A DNA stretch of 45,977 nucleotides, taken from positions 1 through 45,977 of the forward strand of contig JAQYNQ010000122.1 in assembly GCA_028727785.1 (NCBI GenBank). Direction: 5' to 3'. Below the pieces are notes generated by a model, which searched no databases, had not been told where the DNA came from, and saw only the letters and a program-made list of their open reading frames with translations. Positions 1 to 8,202 of this stretch are shown piece after piece. The DNA comes from Eubacteriaceae bacterium (GTDB taxonomy: Bacteria; Bacillota; Clostridia; Peptostreptococcales; Anaerovoracaceae). Position 1 is the first letter of the stretch. Every line of letters begins with the position of its first letter. Made by a program: the position numbers and the translations under genes.

Positions 1-147
1 GTATCATACATCTGCGTAATCGGAGAAAAGGAAGTCAACGCTAACAGTGTATCTGTTCGTTCAAACAAGGTTGGTGAACTGGGTGAAATGCCTGTTGATG
101 AATTCCTTGCTAAACTGGTCGAAGAAGTTAAAACAAAAGCTCAGTAA
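1..147 (+). CDS. thrS: Threonyl-tRNA synthetase, C-terminal fragment (5' end outside window)
   Basis: Open frame from base 1: VSYICVIGEKEVNANSVSVRSNKVGELGEMPVDEFLAKLVEEVKTKAQ*; matches the anticodon-binding C-terminus of ThrRS (xYxxVIGxKEvexxxVsVR). Confidence 0.75.
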   Translation, partial: VSYICVIGEKEVNANSVSVRSNKVGELGEMPVDEFLAKLVEEVKTKAQ

Positions 148-181
148 ATCATTAAAGAAATAAGCTGAAAATGACAATTTA

Positions 182-217
182 AAAATGCAGTGATCTGAAT
201 CGGTCACTGCATTTTTT
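182..217. terminator. Intrinsic terminator, probably bidirectional, between thrS and the convergent transglutaminase gene
   Basis: AAAATGCAGTGA (182-193) pairs with TCACTGCATTTT (204-215), followed by T residues; A-tract on the other side. Confidence 0.8.
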
Positions 218-233
218 ATGTAAGCTATTATGA

Positions 234-1445
234 TTAACTGTTCACAACTATTTTATTGAATTTGTGGGTTGCTGCCATCTGTTCATATGACATGTCAAAG
301 TAGTAATAGTTTACAATAGTTGACTTTACCCATTTCTTGTTAGATTTTACATCTTTATTGCCATATCGGTTCAGACTTCCCTGCTGAGGGTCTATATTTA
401 CCCAGCGTCCGTTGATTCTGCACTGAACCCATGTATGGGTGTTTGTCTTCAAAGCAGTAGATGAAGTTCCCTCCCAGGTACTGCTGTTTGTGATTTTGCG
501 ACCATAAACCATTCTTGTAGGAATTCCCTGTGCTCTTGCCAATGCTGTAAACAGACCAGCATAACCATCGCACTGTACAGCGACCTTACCTTTGTAAGTA
601 TTAGCATTTATTCCTGTCTTATTCTGCTGGTTCTTTAAGTTGTAGTAAGGATCATCATAAGGAACCTTATTATTGGCATCAGCATAATAATCGTAGTAGA
701 AATTCTTTGTTACAAATTCAAAGATTGCAAATGCTTTCTTATAGTTTGTATACGCCTTTGCAGCTGTTACTATTTTATCAGATACTTTCTTATAGTAGGT
801 AGATTCAGCAGCCTCGTTAATAGTTCTCGGATTTTTAATGTATCCACGTTTGTTAAATAACTGATATTTATAGTCTATAAGGCTTTTTTTTCGAGATTTT
901 GTATAGCTGTACTTTCCGGCCTGATTTCTGTTATCAGCAGCTATATTTTTAAACTGGTAAAGTGTTGGAATTCCGTCCTTCACAACGACTCTAATCTGTG
1001 GAAGCAGTGTAGGGTAGATAGTCAATCCTACTGATGATTCTGCAGTTATTTCGTTGGCACATACCCTGAAATAGTACTTACCATCTGCAACTTCAGAACA
1101 GTCATATTCAAAAGAAGTTGTTTCTCCTGCCCCCAGACCGTCAAGCTGTTTTTTGTACTGAATAGGTCCTTTCAACACACCTGAGGGATAAGCCAGAAGT
1201 CTGGGTGAGAAGCCTTTAGGATAAGCAAGTTTATGTTTATATGTTACTTTAATAAGGCTTCCTGCAGTTTCTATTTTATAATAATCGCCACATACCCGAT
1301 TACCCGTAGTAACAGATGATGCTGGCACAGACGTTTTTAATTGAGTACTTGTATAAGCTAAAGCACTTCCTGTGGTGGCATTCAACGTGACTACTGATGC
1401 AAGAAACACGCAGCTTAGACGCTTCAGTACATTTTTTTTATTCAT
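234..1445 (-). CDS. Secreted transglutaminase-like (cysteine protease fold) domain protein
   Basis: N-terminal signal peptide; KVAVQCDGYAGLFTALARAQGIPTRMVYG...NTHTWVQCRINGRWVNIDPQQG matches the transglutaminase core Cys/His/Asp pattern. Confidence 0.85.
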   Translation of the reverse strand: MNKKNVLKRLSCVFLASVVTLNATTGSALAYTSTQLKTSVPASSVTTGNRVCGDYYKIETAGSLIKVTYKHKLAYPKGFSPRLLAYPSGVLKGPIQYKKQLDGLGAGETTSFEYDCSEVADGKYYFRVCANEITAESSVGLTIYPTLLPQIRVVVKDGIPTLYQFKNIAADNRNQAGKYSYTKSRKKSLIDYKYQLFNKRGYIKNPRTINEAAESTYYKKVSDKIVTAAKAYTNYKKAFAIFEFVTKNFYYDYYADANNKVPYDDPYYNLKNQQNKTGINANTYKGKVAVQCDGYAGLFTALARAQGIPTRMVYGRKITNSSTWEGTSSTALKTNTHTWVQCRINGRWVNIDPQQGSLNRYGNKDVKSNKKWVKSTIVNYYYFDMSYEQMAATHKFNKIVVNS

Positions 1446-1485
1446 TACATCTATCCTCCTTAGGATTTTATACAGTATGAATTGT

Positions 1486-1515
1486 ACTATAATGCCTGTT
1501 GCTCGTCACTGTCAA
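1486..1515 (-). promoter_or_regulatory. Sigma-A type promoter for the transglutaminase gene
   Basis: Minus strand TTGACA (1510-1515) - 18 nt - TATAGT (1486-1491). Confidence 0.6.
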
Positions 1516-1532
1516 AAGTGACAGTTATCTGA

Positions 1533-2723
1533 TTACTGCCTGTTATTTAAAAAGTCAGCTATTGCAGACGCCGATGAATAGGCAAACTGCAGATTGTAGC
1601 CACCTGTATCTCCATCCACATCCAGACATTCACCGAGAGCGAAAAGACCCGGATAGTCCTTAAATTCCATGGTTTTTAGATTAATCTGTGACAAATCTAT
1701 TCCACCGGCTGTAGCCATTGCAGTATTAAAACCTCCTACAGATTTAACAGTGAATGAATCCTCCGTGAGCATAGCAGCTATAGTCTTTGCCTTGTTGCCT
1801 GCACGAGCACAGATGACTTTGCAAAATGTCTTCGGCAGGTTAAAAAGAGAAGCCGTCACGTTTGAAATATCCGCCTTATTTCTGTTCATTGCAGAAGCTA
1901 TCAACTGCAGTGCATCCTGGTTATTTAGAGGATAGACATAGTTTATTTTTACTGTATCACCGGTCTCAATCTCTCTGGAGTGATTGATTACAAGTGGTCC
2001 TGAAAAATTACGATGGGTTAAAAGGAGACTATCATTAGTATTCTGTGATACTTTTTTTCCATTGCGCCATAAAGTAAGTGAAGCATGAGGAAATGAGATA
2101 CCGGAAAGCTCTTCATATGGATAATTATATACATTTACAGGGGATAGACTTGGTTTAAGTCTGGTGATCTTTATATCCAGATCTCTTTTCATAATTTGAA
2201 AAAAACTGCCGTCTGAACCGGTGGCAGGATAAGAACAGCCGCCTGTGGCAATAATGATTTTTTCGGCCTTGTAACTGCCTTTTTCTGTGACTATGGTCCA
2301 TATTTTTTCGGAAGAGACATGAATCCCTGTAACCGGGTTAGCTGAAATAAGCTGAAAACCATTTGATTTTGCTTTCATCAGAAGCATTTCCAGAACTTGT
2401 GACGATTTAAGTGATTTGGGAAAAACTTTTCCATCTTCTCGAATTAATGTTTCCACCCCGTTCACATGGAGAAAATCCATCAGTTGATGATTGTTATATT
2501 TGTATATGCAACTTCTGATTTTTTTCCCATGAATCCCGTAATGGTTCACATAATCTTTTATATCCCCACCATGAGTTATATTACATTGGCCGTTACCGCT
2601 CATTAGAAGCTTTGTCCCCGGACGGCTTGTTTTTTCAAGTATCAGTCCATTTTTTGCAGTTATTTTTGATGCAGCAAAGAGCCCGGCAGCTCCGGCACCG
2701 ATAATTACTTTATCGTAGGTCAT
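1533..2723 (-). CDS. NAD(P)/FAD-dependent oxidoreductase, HI0933/BaiN family
   Basis: VIIGAGAAGLFAASKI FAD motif; SGNGQCNITH; GGCSYPATGSDGSFF; C-terminal GECLDVDGDTGGYNLQFAYSSA. Confidence 0.9.
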   Translation of the reverse strand: MTYDKVIIGAGAAGLFAASKITAKNGLILEKTSRPGTKLLMSGNGQCNITHGGDIKDYVNHYGIHGKKIRSCIYKYNNHQLMDFLHVNGVETLIREDGKVFPKSLKSSQVLEMLLMKAKSNGFQLISANPVTGIHVSSEKIWTIVTEKGSYKAEKIIIATGGCSYPATGSDGSFFQIMKRDLDIKITRLKPSLSPVNVYNYPYEELSGISFPHASLTLWRNGKKVSQNTNDSLLLTHRNFSGPLVINHSREIETGDTVKINYVYPLNNQDALQLIASAMNRNKADISNVTASLFNLPKTFCKVICARAGNKAKTIAAMLTEDSFTVKSVGGFNTAMATAGGIDLSQINLKTMEFKDYPGLFALGECLDVDGDTGGYNLQFAYSSASAIADFLNNRQ

Positions 2724-2859
2724 AATAACTCCTTTTTCATCTTAGTTTCCCTAAATTATATCATATCGTTATACACACTGTAAAATTTAAATACTGTACA
2801 TTTTTTTGTATATGATGTAAAATACGAAAGTATGGAATTAATTGGAAGGTAAGATATTG

Positions 2860-3357
2860 ATGAATAAGAATGAATTGATAAAGCGATACATGCTCTTTAT
2901 TATCGGGCTGTTTATCTGTGCCGTAGGTGTTGCAATTACAAAGAGAGGTGAACTGGGTGTTTCTCCGGTCTCGTCTGTTGCAAATATATTATGTATTAAA
3001 TATGATTTTCTGAGCCTGGGAAACTGGCTGATAATCTGGAACTGTATTCTGATTTTGGGACAGATTGTGATTCTGGGACTGGGAGTATATCTGTCGGTTT
3101 CTGCTAATGTTATTATGAACTCAGGAGAAGCCTTTGTGAAGGCTGTCAGTGACAAAACCCACTTTGAGTTTGGAAACGTGAAAATAGGTTTTGATATTTC
3201 CTGTGTTATTATTGCTGTACTTCTTTCTCTTGTATTTTTCAGAGGACAGATTTATGGAACCCGAGAGGGGACTCTTATTGCAGCTTTGTTTACAGGGATT
3301 GTTGTAAAGTTCTGCAAAAGACATTTGAAAATTGACATGAAACTGTTAGAATGCTAA
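2860..3357 (+). CDS. YczE/YitT-like integral membrane protein (DUF6198-like), shorter than usual
   Basis: RYMLFIIGLFICAVGVAITKRGELGVSPVSSV...GVYLSVSANVIMNSGEAFVKAVS...GTREGTLIAALFTGIVVKF; start chosen at MNKNELIKRY after an SD-like ggaagg. Confidence 0.75.
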   Translation: MNKNELIKRYMLFIIGLFICAVGVAITKRGELGVSPVSSVANILCIKYDFLSLGNWLIIWNCILILGQIVILGLGVYLSVSANVIMNSGEAFVKAVSDKTHFEFGNVKIGFDISCVIIAVLLSLVFFRGQIYGTREGTLIAALFTGIVVKFCKRHLKIDMKLLEC

Positions 3358-3417
3358 AATAAAAGAACTATATAATGATATGGATTTACTACGTATTTTG
3401 GAAATGGTGGTGAACTG

Positions 3418-4545
3418 ATGGATCCTGTAAACGGTGGAAATAACACTCATAAAGTTGTATATACATATGATCCCGAAGACCTTAATTCTAAGAAGAAGAA
3501 AAAAAAGAAAGGAAAGCCGGAGGGAAGCAGAAAGAAGAGCAGAACATGGCTAAAGGCGCTGCTGATAATATTCCTTACAATTGCAATTGTCGTACTTGCC
3601 GGAATCGGTCTGAAAATGAATAACGTTTCTCTTTCACTTGATTCTCTTGACTTTGGCTCTTTCGATACGTCTATGTTTTTCTCCGGAAACAGCGACGATG
3701 AAAAAGCTGAATCAGAAGGTGATTATATCGGTGTTCTCAGCATTCACGGAACAATTGGGGAAGACAGTCAGACGTACAATCAGCAGTGGCTTCTTGAAAC
3801 AATCAAACAGATGAAAGATGACCCTGCAAACAAAGGTCTGATTCTTTCTCTGAACACTCCCGGAGGAGGTGTTTACGAAAGTGACGAGCTGTATTTTGCT
3901 ATTCAGGATTATAAATCAGCTCATAAACCTGTGTATTCGTATATGGAGTCTATGGCTGCATCAGGGGGATATTATATCTCAGCGCCTTGTGACAAAATAT
4001 ATGCCAATCGCAACTGCTGGACAGGTTCAATCGGTGTAACAATAGGTACTATATTTGATGTATCTGAGCTTCTTGATAAAGTAGGAATTAAAACGGTCAC
4101 TATTACATCAGGCGAGAATAAAGCTATGGGCAACCAGCTTGAGCCTATGACTGACGAGCAGCTTGAGATTTTCCAGAGTCTGGTCGATGAAGCTTATGAC
4201 CAGTTTGTCGGCATAGTGGCAGAAGGACGTCATATGAGCGACGAAGACGTAAGAAATATTGCAGACGGAAGAATCTATACAGCTAAGCAGGCAAAAGAAC
4301 TGGAACTGATTGATGAAATAGGAACCTTTGACCAGGCTGCTACAGATATGATGGCTCAGTATAAATTCCAGAACTGCAGTGTAAGGCAGTTCAGCTATGA
4401 ACCACCGGTTACATGGAAATCTATCCTGGACCTTATTTCAAACGCGGGAAATACACAGGCAACAGGAGAATATCAGGAACTGATGAATCTAATGGAAAAG
4501 AACGGCAAGTTTACTATTGCATACTTGTCAGAGGTAAGAAAATAA
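3418..4545 (+). CDS. sppA: Signal peptide peptidase SppA (S49 family)
   Basis: TM segment near the N-terminus, SLNTPGGGVYESDELY, SMAASGGYYIS, CWTGSIGVTIG. Confidence 0.9.
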   Translation: MDPVNGGNNTHKVVYTYDPEDLNSKKKKKKKGKPEGSRKKSRTWLKALLIIFLTIAIVVLAGIGLKMNNVSLSLDSLDFGSFDTSMFFSGNSDDEKAESEGDYIGVLSIHGTIGEDSQTYNQQWLLETIKQMKDDPANKGLILSLNTPGGGVYESDELYFAIQDYKSAHKPVYSYMESMAASGGYYISAPCDKIYANRNCWTGSIGVTIGTIFDVSELLDKVGIKTVTITSGENKAMGNQLEPMTDEQLEIFQSLVDEAYDQFVGIVAEGRHMSDEDVRNIADGRIYTAKQAKELELIDEIGTFDQAATDMMAQYKFQNCSVRQFSYEPPVTWKSILDLISNAGNTQATGEYQELMNLMEKNGKFTIAYLSEVRK

Positions 4546-4574
4546 AAAAAATAATAGCTGTTAAGGAAAAAACC

Positions 4575-4603
4575 TTGACAGCTATATTTGATTATGTTAA
4601 CAT
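4575..4603 (+). promoter_or_regulatory. Candidate promoter for ylxM-ffh
   Basis: TTGACA (4575-4580) - 17 nt - TAACAT (4598-4603). Confidence 0.45.
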
Positions 4604-4613
4604 ATATAACGTT

Positions 4614-4970
4614 ATGATAGATAAGATTATGGAAGCGAGTCTTTTGTATGATTTTTATGGACAGCTATTAACCCAGAGAAAACAGCAGGTTATGCAGCTT
4701 TATCACGAAGAGAATCTTTCACTCGCAGAGATTGCGCAGGAGTTCGGAATATCCAGAGCCGCTGTTCACGAATCTCTAAAGTCGGCAGAAAAATCTCTCT
4801 CCGAATATGAAGAAAAGCTGGGACTTGTAGAGAAGTTTATGAAGTCTCAGAATGCAATTGACAGAATTGATGAGTCAATTGACAGACTGATTGCAGAGCA
4901 CGGAGATAAAGATGAGAAGCTGGCCAGAGAACTGGAATCAATCAAACTCGTAATAAACAGTCTGGAGTAG
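4614..4970 (+). CDS. ylxM: YlxM/p13-like HTH protein encoded upstream of ffh
   Basis: LLYDFYGQLLTQRKQQVMQLYHEENLSLAEIAQEFGISRAAVHESLKSAEKSL; start 4614 or 4629 (ORF-track start at 4413 lies inside sppA). Confidence 0.85.
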   Translation: MIDKIMEASLLYDFYGQLLTQRKQQVMQLYHEENLSLAEIAQEFGISRAAVHESLKSAEKSLSEYEEKLGLVEKFMKSQNAIDRIDESIDRLIAEHGDKDEKLARELESIKLVINSLE

Positions 4971-4973
4971 AAT

Positions 4974-6314
4974 ATGGCATTTGAAAGCTTATCAGATAAG
5001 TTGCAGGGTGCTTTTAAAAAGCTTAAGGGAAAAGGAGTCTTAACTGAAGCCGATATCAATGAGGCAATGAGAGAAGTTAAACTTGCACTTCTGGAAGCAG
5101 ATGTTAACTTTAAGGTTGTAAAGAGCTTTGTTAACGATGTTAAGGAAAAGTGCATGGGCTCAGAAGTACTTGAAAGCCTGACACCTACGCAACAGATTAT
5201 AAAAATAGTGAACCAGGAGCTCATTGATTTAATGGGCGGAACAAACAGCAAGCTGACTTACTCACCATCAGGATTTACAACAATAATGATGGTTGGTCTT
5301 CAGGGTACCGGTAAAACAACCACCTGCGGAAAGCTTGCAAACTACCTGAAACAGCACGGCAAGAAGCCTATGATGGCAGCCTGCGATATTTACAGACCTG
5401 CTGCTATTGACCAGCTGGAGGTTGTCGGAAAGTCAGTAAATACGCCTGTCTTCACAATGAGAGACAGCAAAGATCCTGCAAAGATCGCTCTAGCAGCAAA
5501 GCAGGAGGCAGAGAAGAAAGGTTTTGACGTATTGATTGTCGATACTGCCGGACGTCTTCAGATAGATGAGGCACTGATGGATGAACTTGTGAATATCAAG
5601 GGAACTGTCAGACCACATGAGATTCTGCTGGTTGTTGATGCTCTTACAGGTCAGGATGCTGTTAACGTTGCTGAAGGTTTTAATGAAAAGCTTGGCATCG
5701 ACGGTATCGTAATGACTAAGATGGATGGTGACTCAAGAGGCGGTGCTGCTCTTTCTGCAAAGAAAGTTACAGGTAAGCCGATTAAGTTTATGGGTATGGG
5801 CGAAAAGTTTGATGCCTTGGAACCTTTCCATCCGGAAAGAATGGCGAGCAGAATTCTGGGAATGGGCGATATGCTTTCTCTTATCGAGAAGGCTGAGGCA
5901 GCTTTTGACCAGGAGAAAGCTGAAAAGCTGGAACAGCAGCTTAAGAAGAATCAATTTACATTAGAGGATTTCCTGGACCAGATGGGACAGGTTAAGAATA
6001 TGGGCGGACTTGGAAAAATCATGGAAATGATTCCGGGAATGTCATCAGCTCAGATGAAGGGCGTGGATATTGAAGCAGGAGAAAAAGAATTCCGACAGAT
6101 GGAAGCAATTATTCAGTCCATGACTATAGAAGAGCGAAAGAATCCTAATCTGCTTAATGCAAGCAGAAGAAAGAGAATTGCTGCAGGCTCGGGACAGCCG
6201 GTTAGCAAGGTAAACAATATGATTAAGCGTTATGAGGAAGTTAAGAAGATGATGAAGCAGTTCAATAATCCGAAAGCGCTTAAGAGAAACAAGTTATTTA
6301 GAGGTTTATTTTAA
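4974..6314 (+). CDS. ffh: Signal recognition particle protein Ffh
   Basis: GLQGTGKTTTCGKLANYL, DTAGRLQID, TKMDGDSRGGAALS, Met-rich M domain. Confidence 0.98.
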   Translation: MAFESLSDKLQGAFKKLKGKGVLTEADINEAMREVKLALLEADVNFKVVKSFVNDVKEKCMGSEVLESLTPTQQIIKIVNQELIDLMGGTNSKLTYSPSGFTTIMMVGLQGTGKTTTCGKLANYLKQHGKKPMMAACDIYRPAAIDQLEVVGKSVNTPVFTMRDSKDPAKIALAAKQEAEKKGFDVLIVDTAGRLQIDEALMDELVNIKGTVRPHEILLVVDALTGQDAVNVAEGFNEKLGIDGIVMTKMDGDSRGGAALSAKKVTGKPIKFMGMGEKFDALEPFHPERMASRILGMGDMLSLIEKAEAAFDQEKAEKLEQQLKKNQFTLEDFLDQMGQVKNMGGLGKIMEMIPGMSSAQMKGVDIEAGEKEFRQMEAIIQSMTIEERKNPNLLNASRRKRIAAGSGQPVSKVNNMIKRYEEVKKMMKQFNNPKALKRNKLFRGLF

Positions 6315-6348
6315 TCAGTAAAGGAAAGAATTTAAGGAGGAAATAATT

Positions 6349-6591
6349 ATGGTAAAGATCAGATTAAAGAGAATGGGAGCTCACAAGAAGCCTTTCTATA
6401 GAGTAGTTGTTGCAGATTCCCGCACACCAAGAGATGGAAGATTTATCGAAGAAATCGGTTACTACAATCCATTAACAGAACCACCTACAATCAAAATTGA
6501 CGACGAAAAGGCTCAGAAGTGGTTAGCTAACGGAGCTCAGCCTACAGATGTTGTTAAGGGTCTTTTCCAGAAAACTGGAATTGTAAAATAG
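6349..6591 (+). CDS. rpsP: 30S ribosomal protein S16
   Basis: [41 protein letters not shown]. Confidence 0.98.
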   Translation: MVKIRLKRMGAHKKPFYRVVVADSRTPRDGRFIEEIGYYNPLTEPPTIKIDDEKAQKWLANGAQPTDVVKGLFQKTGIVK

Positions 6592-6610
6592 TGGAAAGCG
6601 GTGAGGCCAA

Positions 6611-6850
6611 GTGACTAAGTTAGTTGAATCTATCGCAAAGGCACTGGTTGAAAATCCTGAACACGTGGTTGTCACAGAGCAGGCTGAAGGCCAGGGCAAT
6701 GTTTTGCAACTGAGAGTGGCTGCTGACGACATGGGAAAAGTTATCGGCAAACAGGGTCGAATTGCTAAAGCACTTCGTACCGTTGTGAAAGCTGCAGCTA
6801 CAAAACAGAATAAGAAAGTATCAGTAGAGATTCTTTCAGAAGACGAATAA
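6611..6850 (+). CDS. khpA: KH-domain RNA-binding protein KhpA (YlqC)
   Basis: KH core DDMGKVIGKQGRIAKALRTVVKAAA; position rpsP-khpA-rimM. Confidence 0.93.
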   Translation: MTKLVESIAKALVENPEHVVVTEQAEGQGNVLQLRVAADDMGKVIGKQGRIAKALRTVVKAAATKQNKKVSVEILSEDE

Positions 6851-6864
6851 TATGATTATACTCA

Positions 6865-6903
6865 GGCACATGAACTTATCATTCACATGATTTTTCATGT
6901 GCC
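6865..6903 (+). promoter_or_regulatory. Alternative-hairpin RNA element between khpA and rimM
   Basis: GGCACATGAA (6865-6874) / TTCATGTGCC (6894-6903), 10 bp; competing CACATGA (6884-6890) / TCATGTG (6895-6901), 7 bp with TTTT loop; shared 3' arm. Confidence 0.6.
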
Positions 6904-6946
6904 GAATTCGTATTGGGAATGACCAGAGGAGAAATGAAGAAATAAC

Positions 6947-7441
6947 ATGGAAAAAATTAAGATTGGAAGAATAGTTAATGCAGTTGCACTTCGAGGAGAA
7001 GTGAAGATTTACAACTATTCCGGATACAGAGAACGATACGAGGAACTGGATCGTATCATCATTGAAAACGAAGAATATGAAATCGAAAAAGTCAGATATC
7101 AGCAGGAAATGGTAATTCTGAAGCTTTCGGGAATTGATAACAGAAATGCGGCAGAAGCAATGAAGAACAAGGATGTATATATTACAGAAGAAGATCTTGA
7201 AGAACTTCCTGATGATACCTTTTATATAAGAGACCTGATTGGACTTGAGGTTATTGACGATTCCGGCAGAATCGGTGTCATTAAAGATGTGCTGCAGCCA
7301 TCTTCGCAGGATGTTTACGTTATCCAAACAGACAAGAATCAGGATATTATGATTCCGGCCGTGAAAGAATTTGTAAAAGAAGTTAATCTTGAAGAAAAGT
7401 ATATAAAAGTGAGCCTGATTGAAGGCATGCTTGAACAGTAA
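6947..7441 (+). CDS. rimM: Ribosome maturation factor RimM
   Basis: KIGRIVNAVALRGEVKIYNYSGYRERYEEL...FYIRDLIGLEVIDDSGRIGVIKDVLQPSSQDVYVI. Confidence 0.95.
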   Translation: MEKIKIGRIVNAVALRGEVKIYNYSGYRERYEELDRIIIENEEYEIEKVRYQQEMVILKLSGIDNRNAAEAMKNKDVYITEEDLEELPDDTFYIRDLIGLEVIDDSGRIGVIKDVLQPSSQDVYVIQTDKNQDIMIPAVKEFVKEVNLEEKYIKVSLIEGMLEQ

Positions 7442-7453
7442 GGAAACAATCCT

Positions 7454-8188
7454 ATGAAAATTAACGTTTTAACACTTTTTCCCGAAATGTTCAGTGCAGT
7501 TACAGGCAGTATCCTGGGAAAAGCTGCAGAAAAGGGAATACTAGAATTAAACTTCATAAACATAAGAGATTTCAGCAGGGAAAAGCGGGACAAGGCCGAT
7601 GAGTATCCCTTTGGTGGAGGACCGGGAATGGTAATGCTTGCTGACCCTATCTTCAATGCTTTAGAGTCACTTGGAGTGGAGGGCAAGAAAATTCTTTACA
7701 TGTCACCGCGAGGTAGAATTCTTAATGAAGAGAAAATAAAAGAACTTGCTGAACTGAATGATGAACTTACTATACTTTGCGGGCACTATGAGGGAGTGGA
7801 CCAGCGTGTACTGGATTATTGGAACATGGAGGAGGTTTCAATTGGTGATTACGTTTTAACCGGTGGAGAACTACCTGCGATGGTTTTGATAGATGCTGTT
7901 GCCAGACTGATTCCAGGTGTCCTTGCAGGGGAAGAATCAGCCATGGAGGAGTCTATTTATTCAGGACTTTTAGAATATCCTCAGTACACTAAACCGAGAA
8001 GCTATAGAGGCATGGATGTTCCGGAAGTGCTTCTTAACGGGAACCATAAACTGATACACTTATGGAAGTTTGAACAATCCCTGAAACTTACTAAAGAAGT
8101 GCGTCCGGACTTGTTTGAAGAATTTGTGAAATCTTGTGATGATTTATCAAAAGATGAACAGAAGGTATTGGAAAAAATAATGAAATGA
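7454..8188 (+). CDS. trmD: tRNA (guanine-N1)-methyltransferase TrmD
   Basis: MKINVLTLFPEMF, YPFGGGPGMVM, LCGHYEGVDQRV, SIGDYVLTGGELPAMVLIDA. Confidence 0.98.
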   Translation: MKINVLTLFPEMFSAVTGSILGKAAEKGILELNFINIRDFSREKRDKADEYPFGGGPGMVMLADPIFNALESLGVEGKKILYMSPRGRILNEEKIKELAELNDELTILCGHYEGVDQRVLDYWNMEEVSIGDYVLTGGELPAMVLIDAVARLIPGVLAGEESAMEESIYSGLLEYPQYTKPRSYRGMDVPEVLLNGNHKLIHLWKFEQSLKLTKEVRPDLFEEFVKSCDDLSKDEQKVLEKIMK

Positions 8189-8202
8189 TGTAAAATGTAA
8201 CT

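Noticed and set aside
3484-3540. Poly-Lys tract in SppA N-terminus
   Set aside because: Common cytoplasmic basic segment before a TM helix; not evidence of anything unusual
4413-4613. ylxM ORF start at 4413
   Set aside because: Lies inside the conserved sppA 3' end in another frame; YlxM homology begins near 4614-4629
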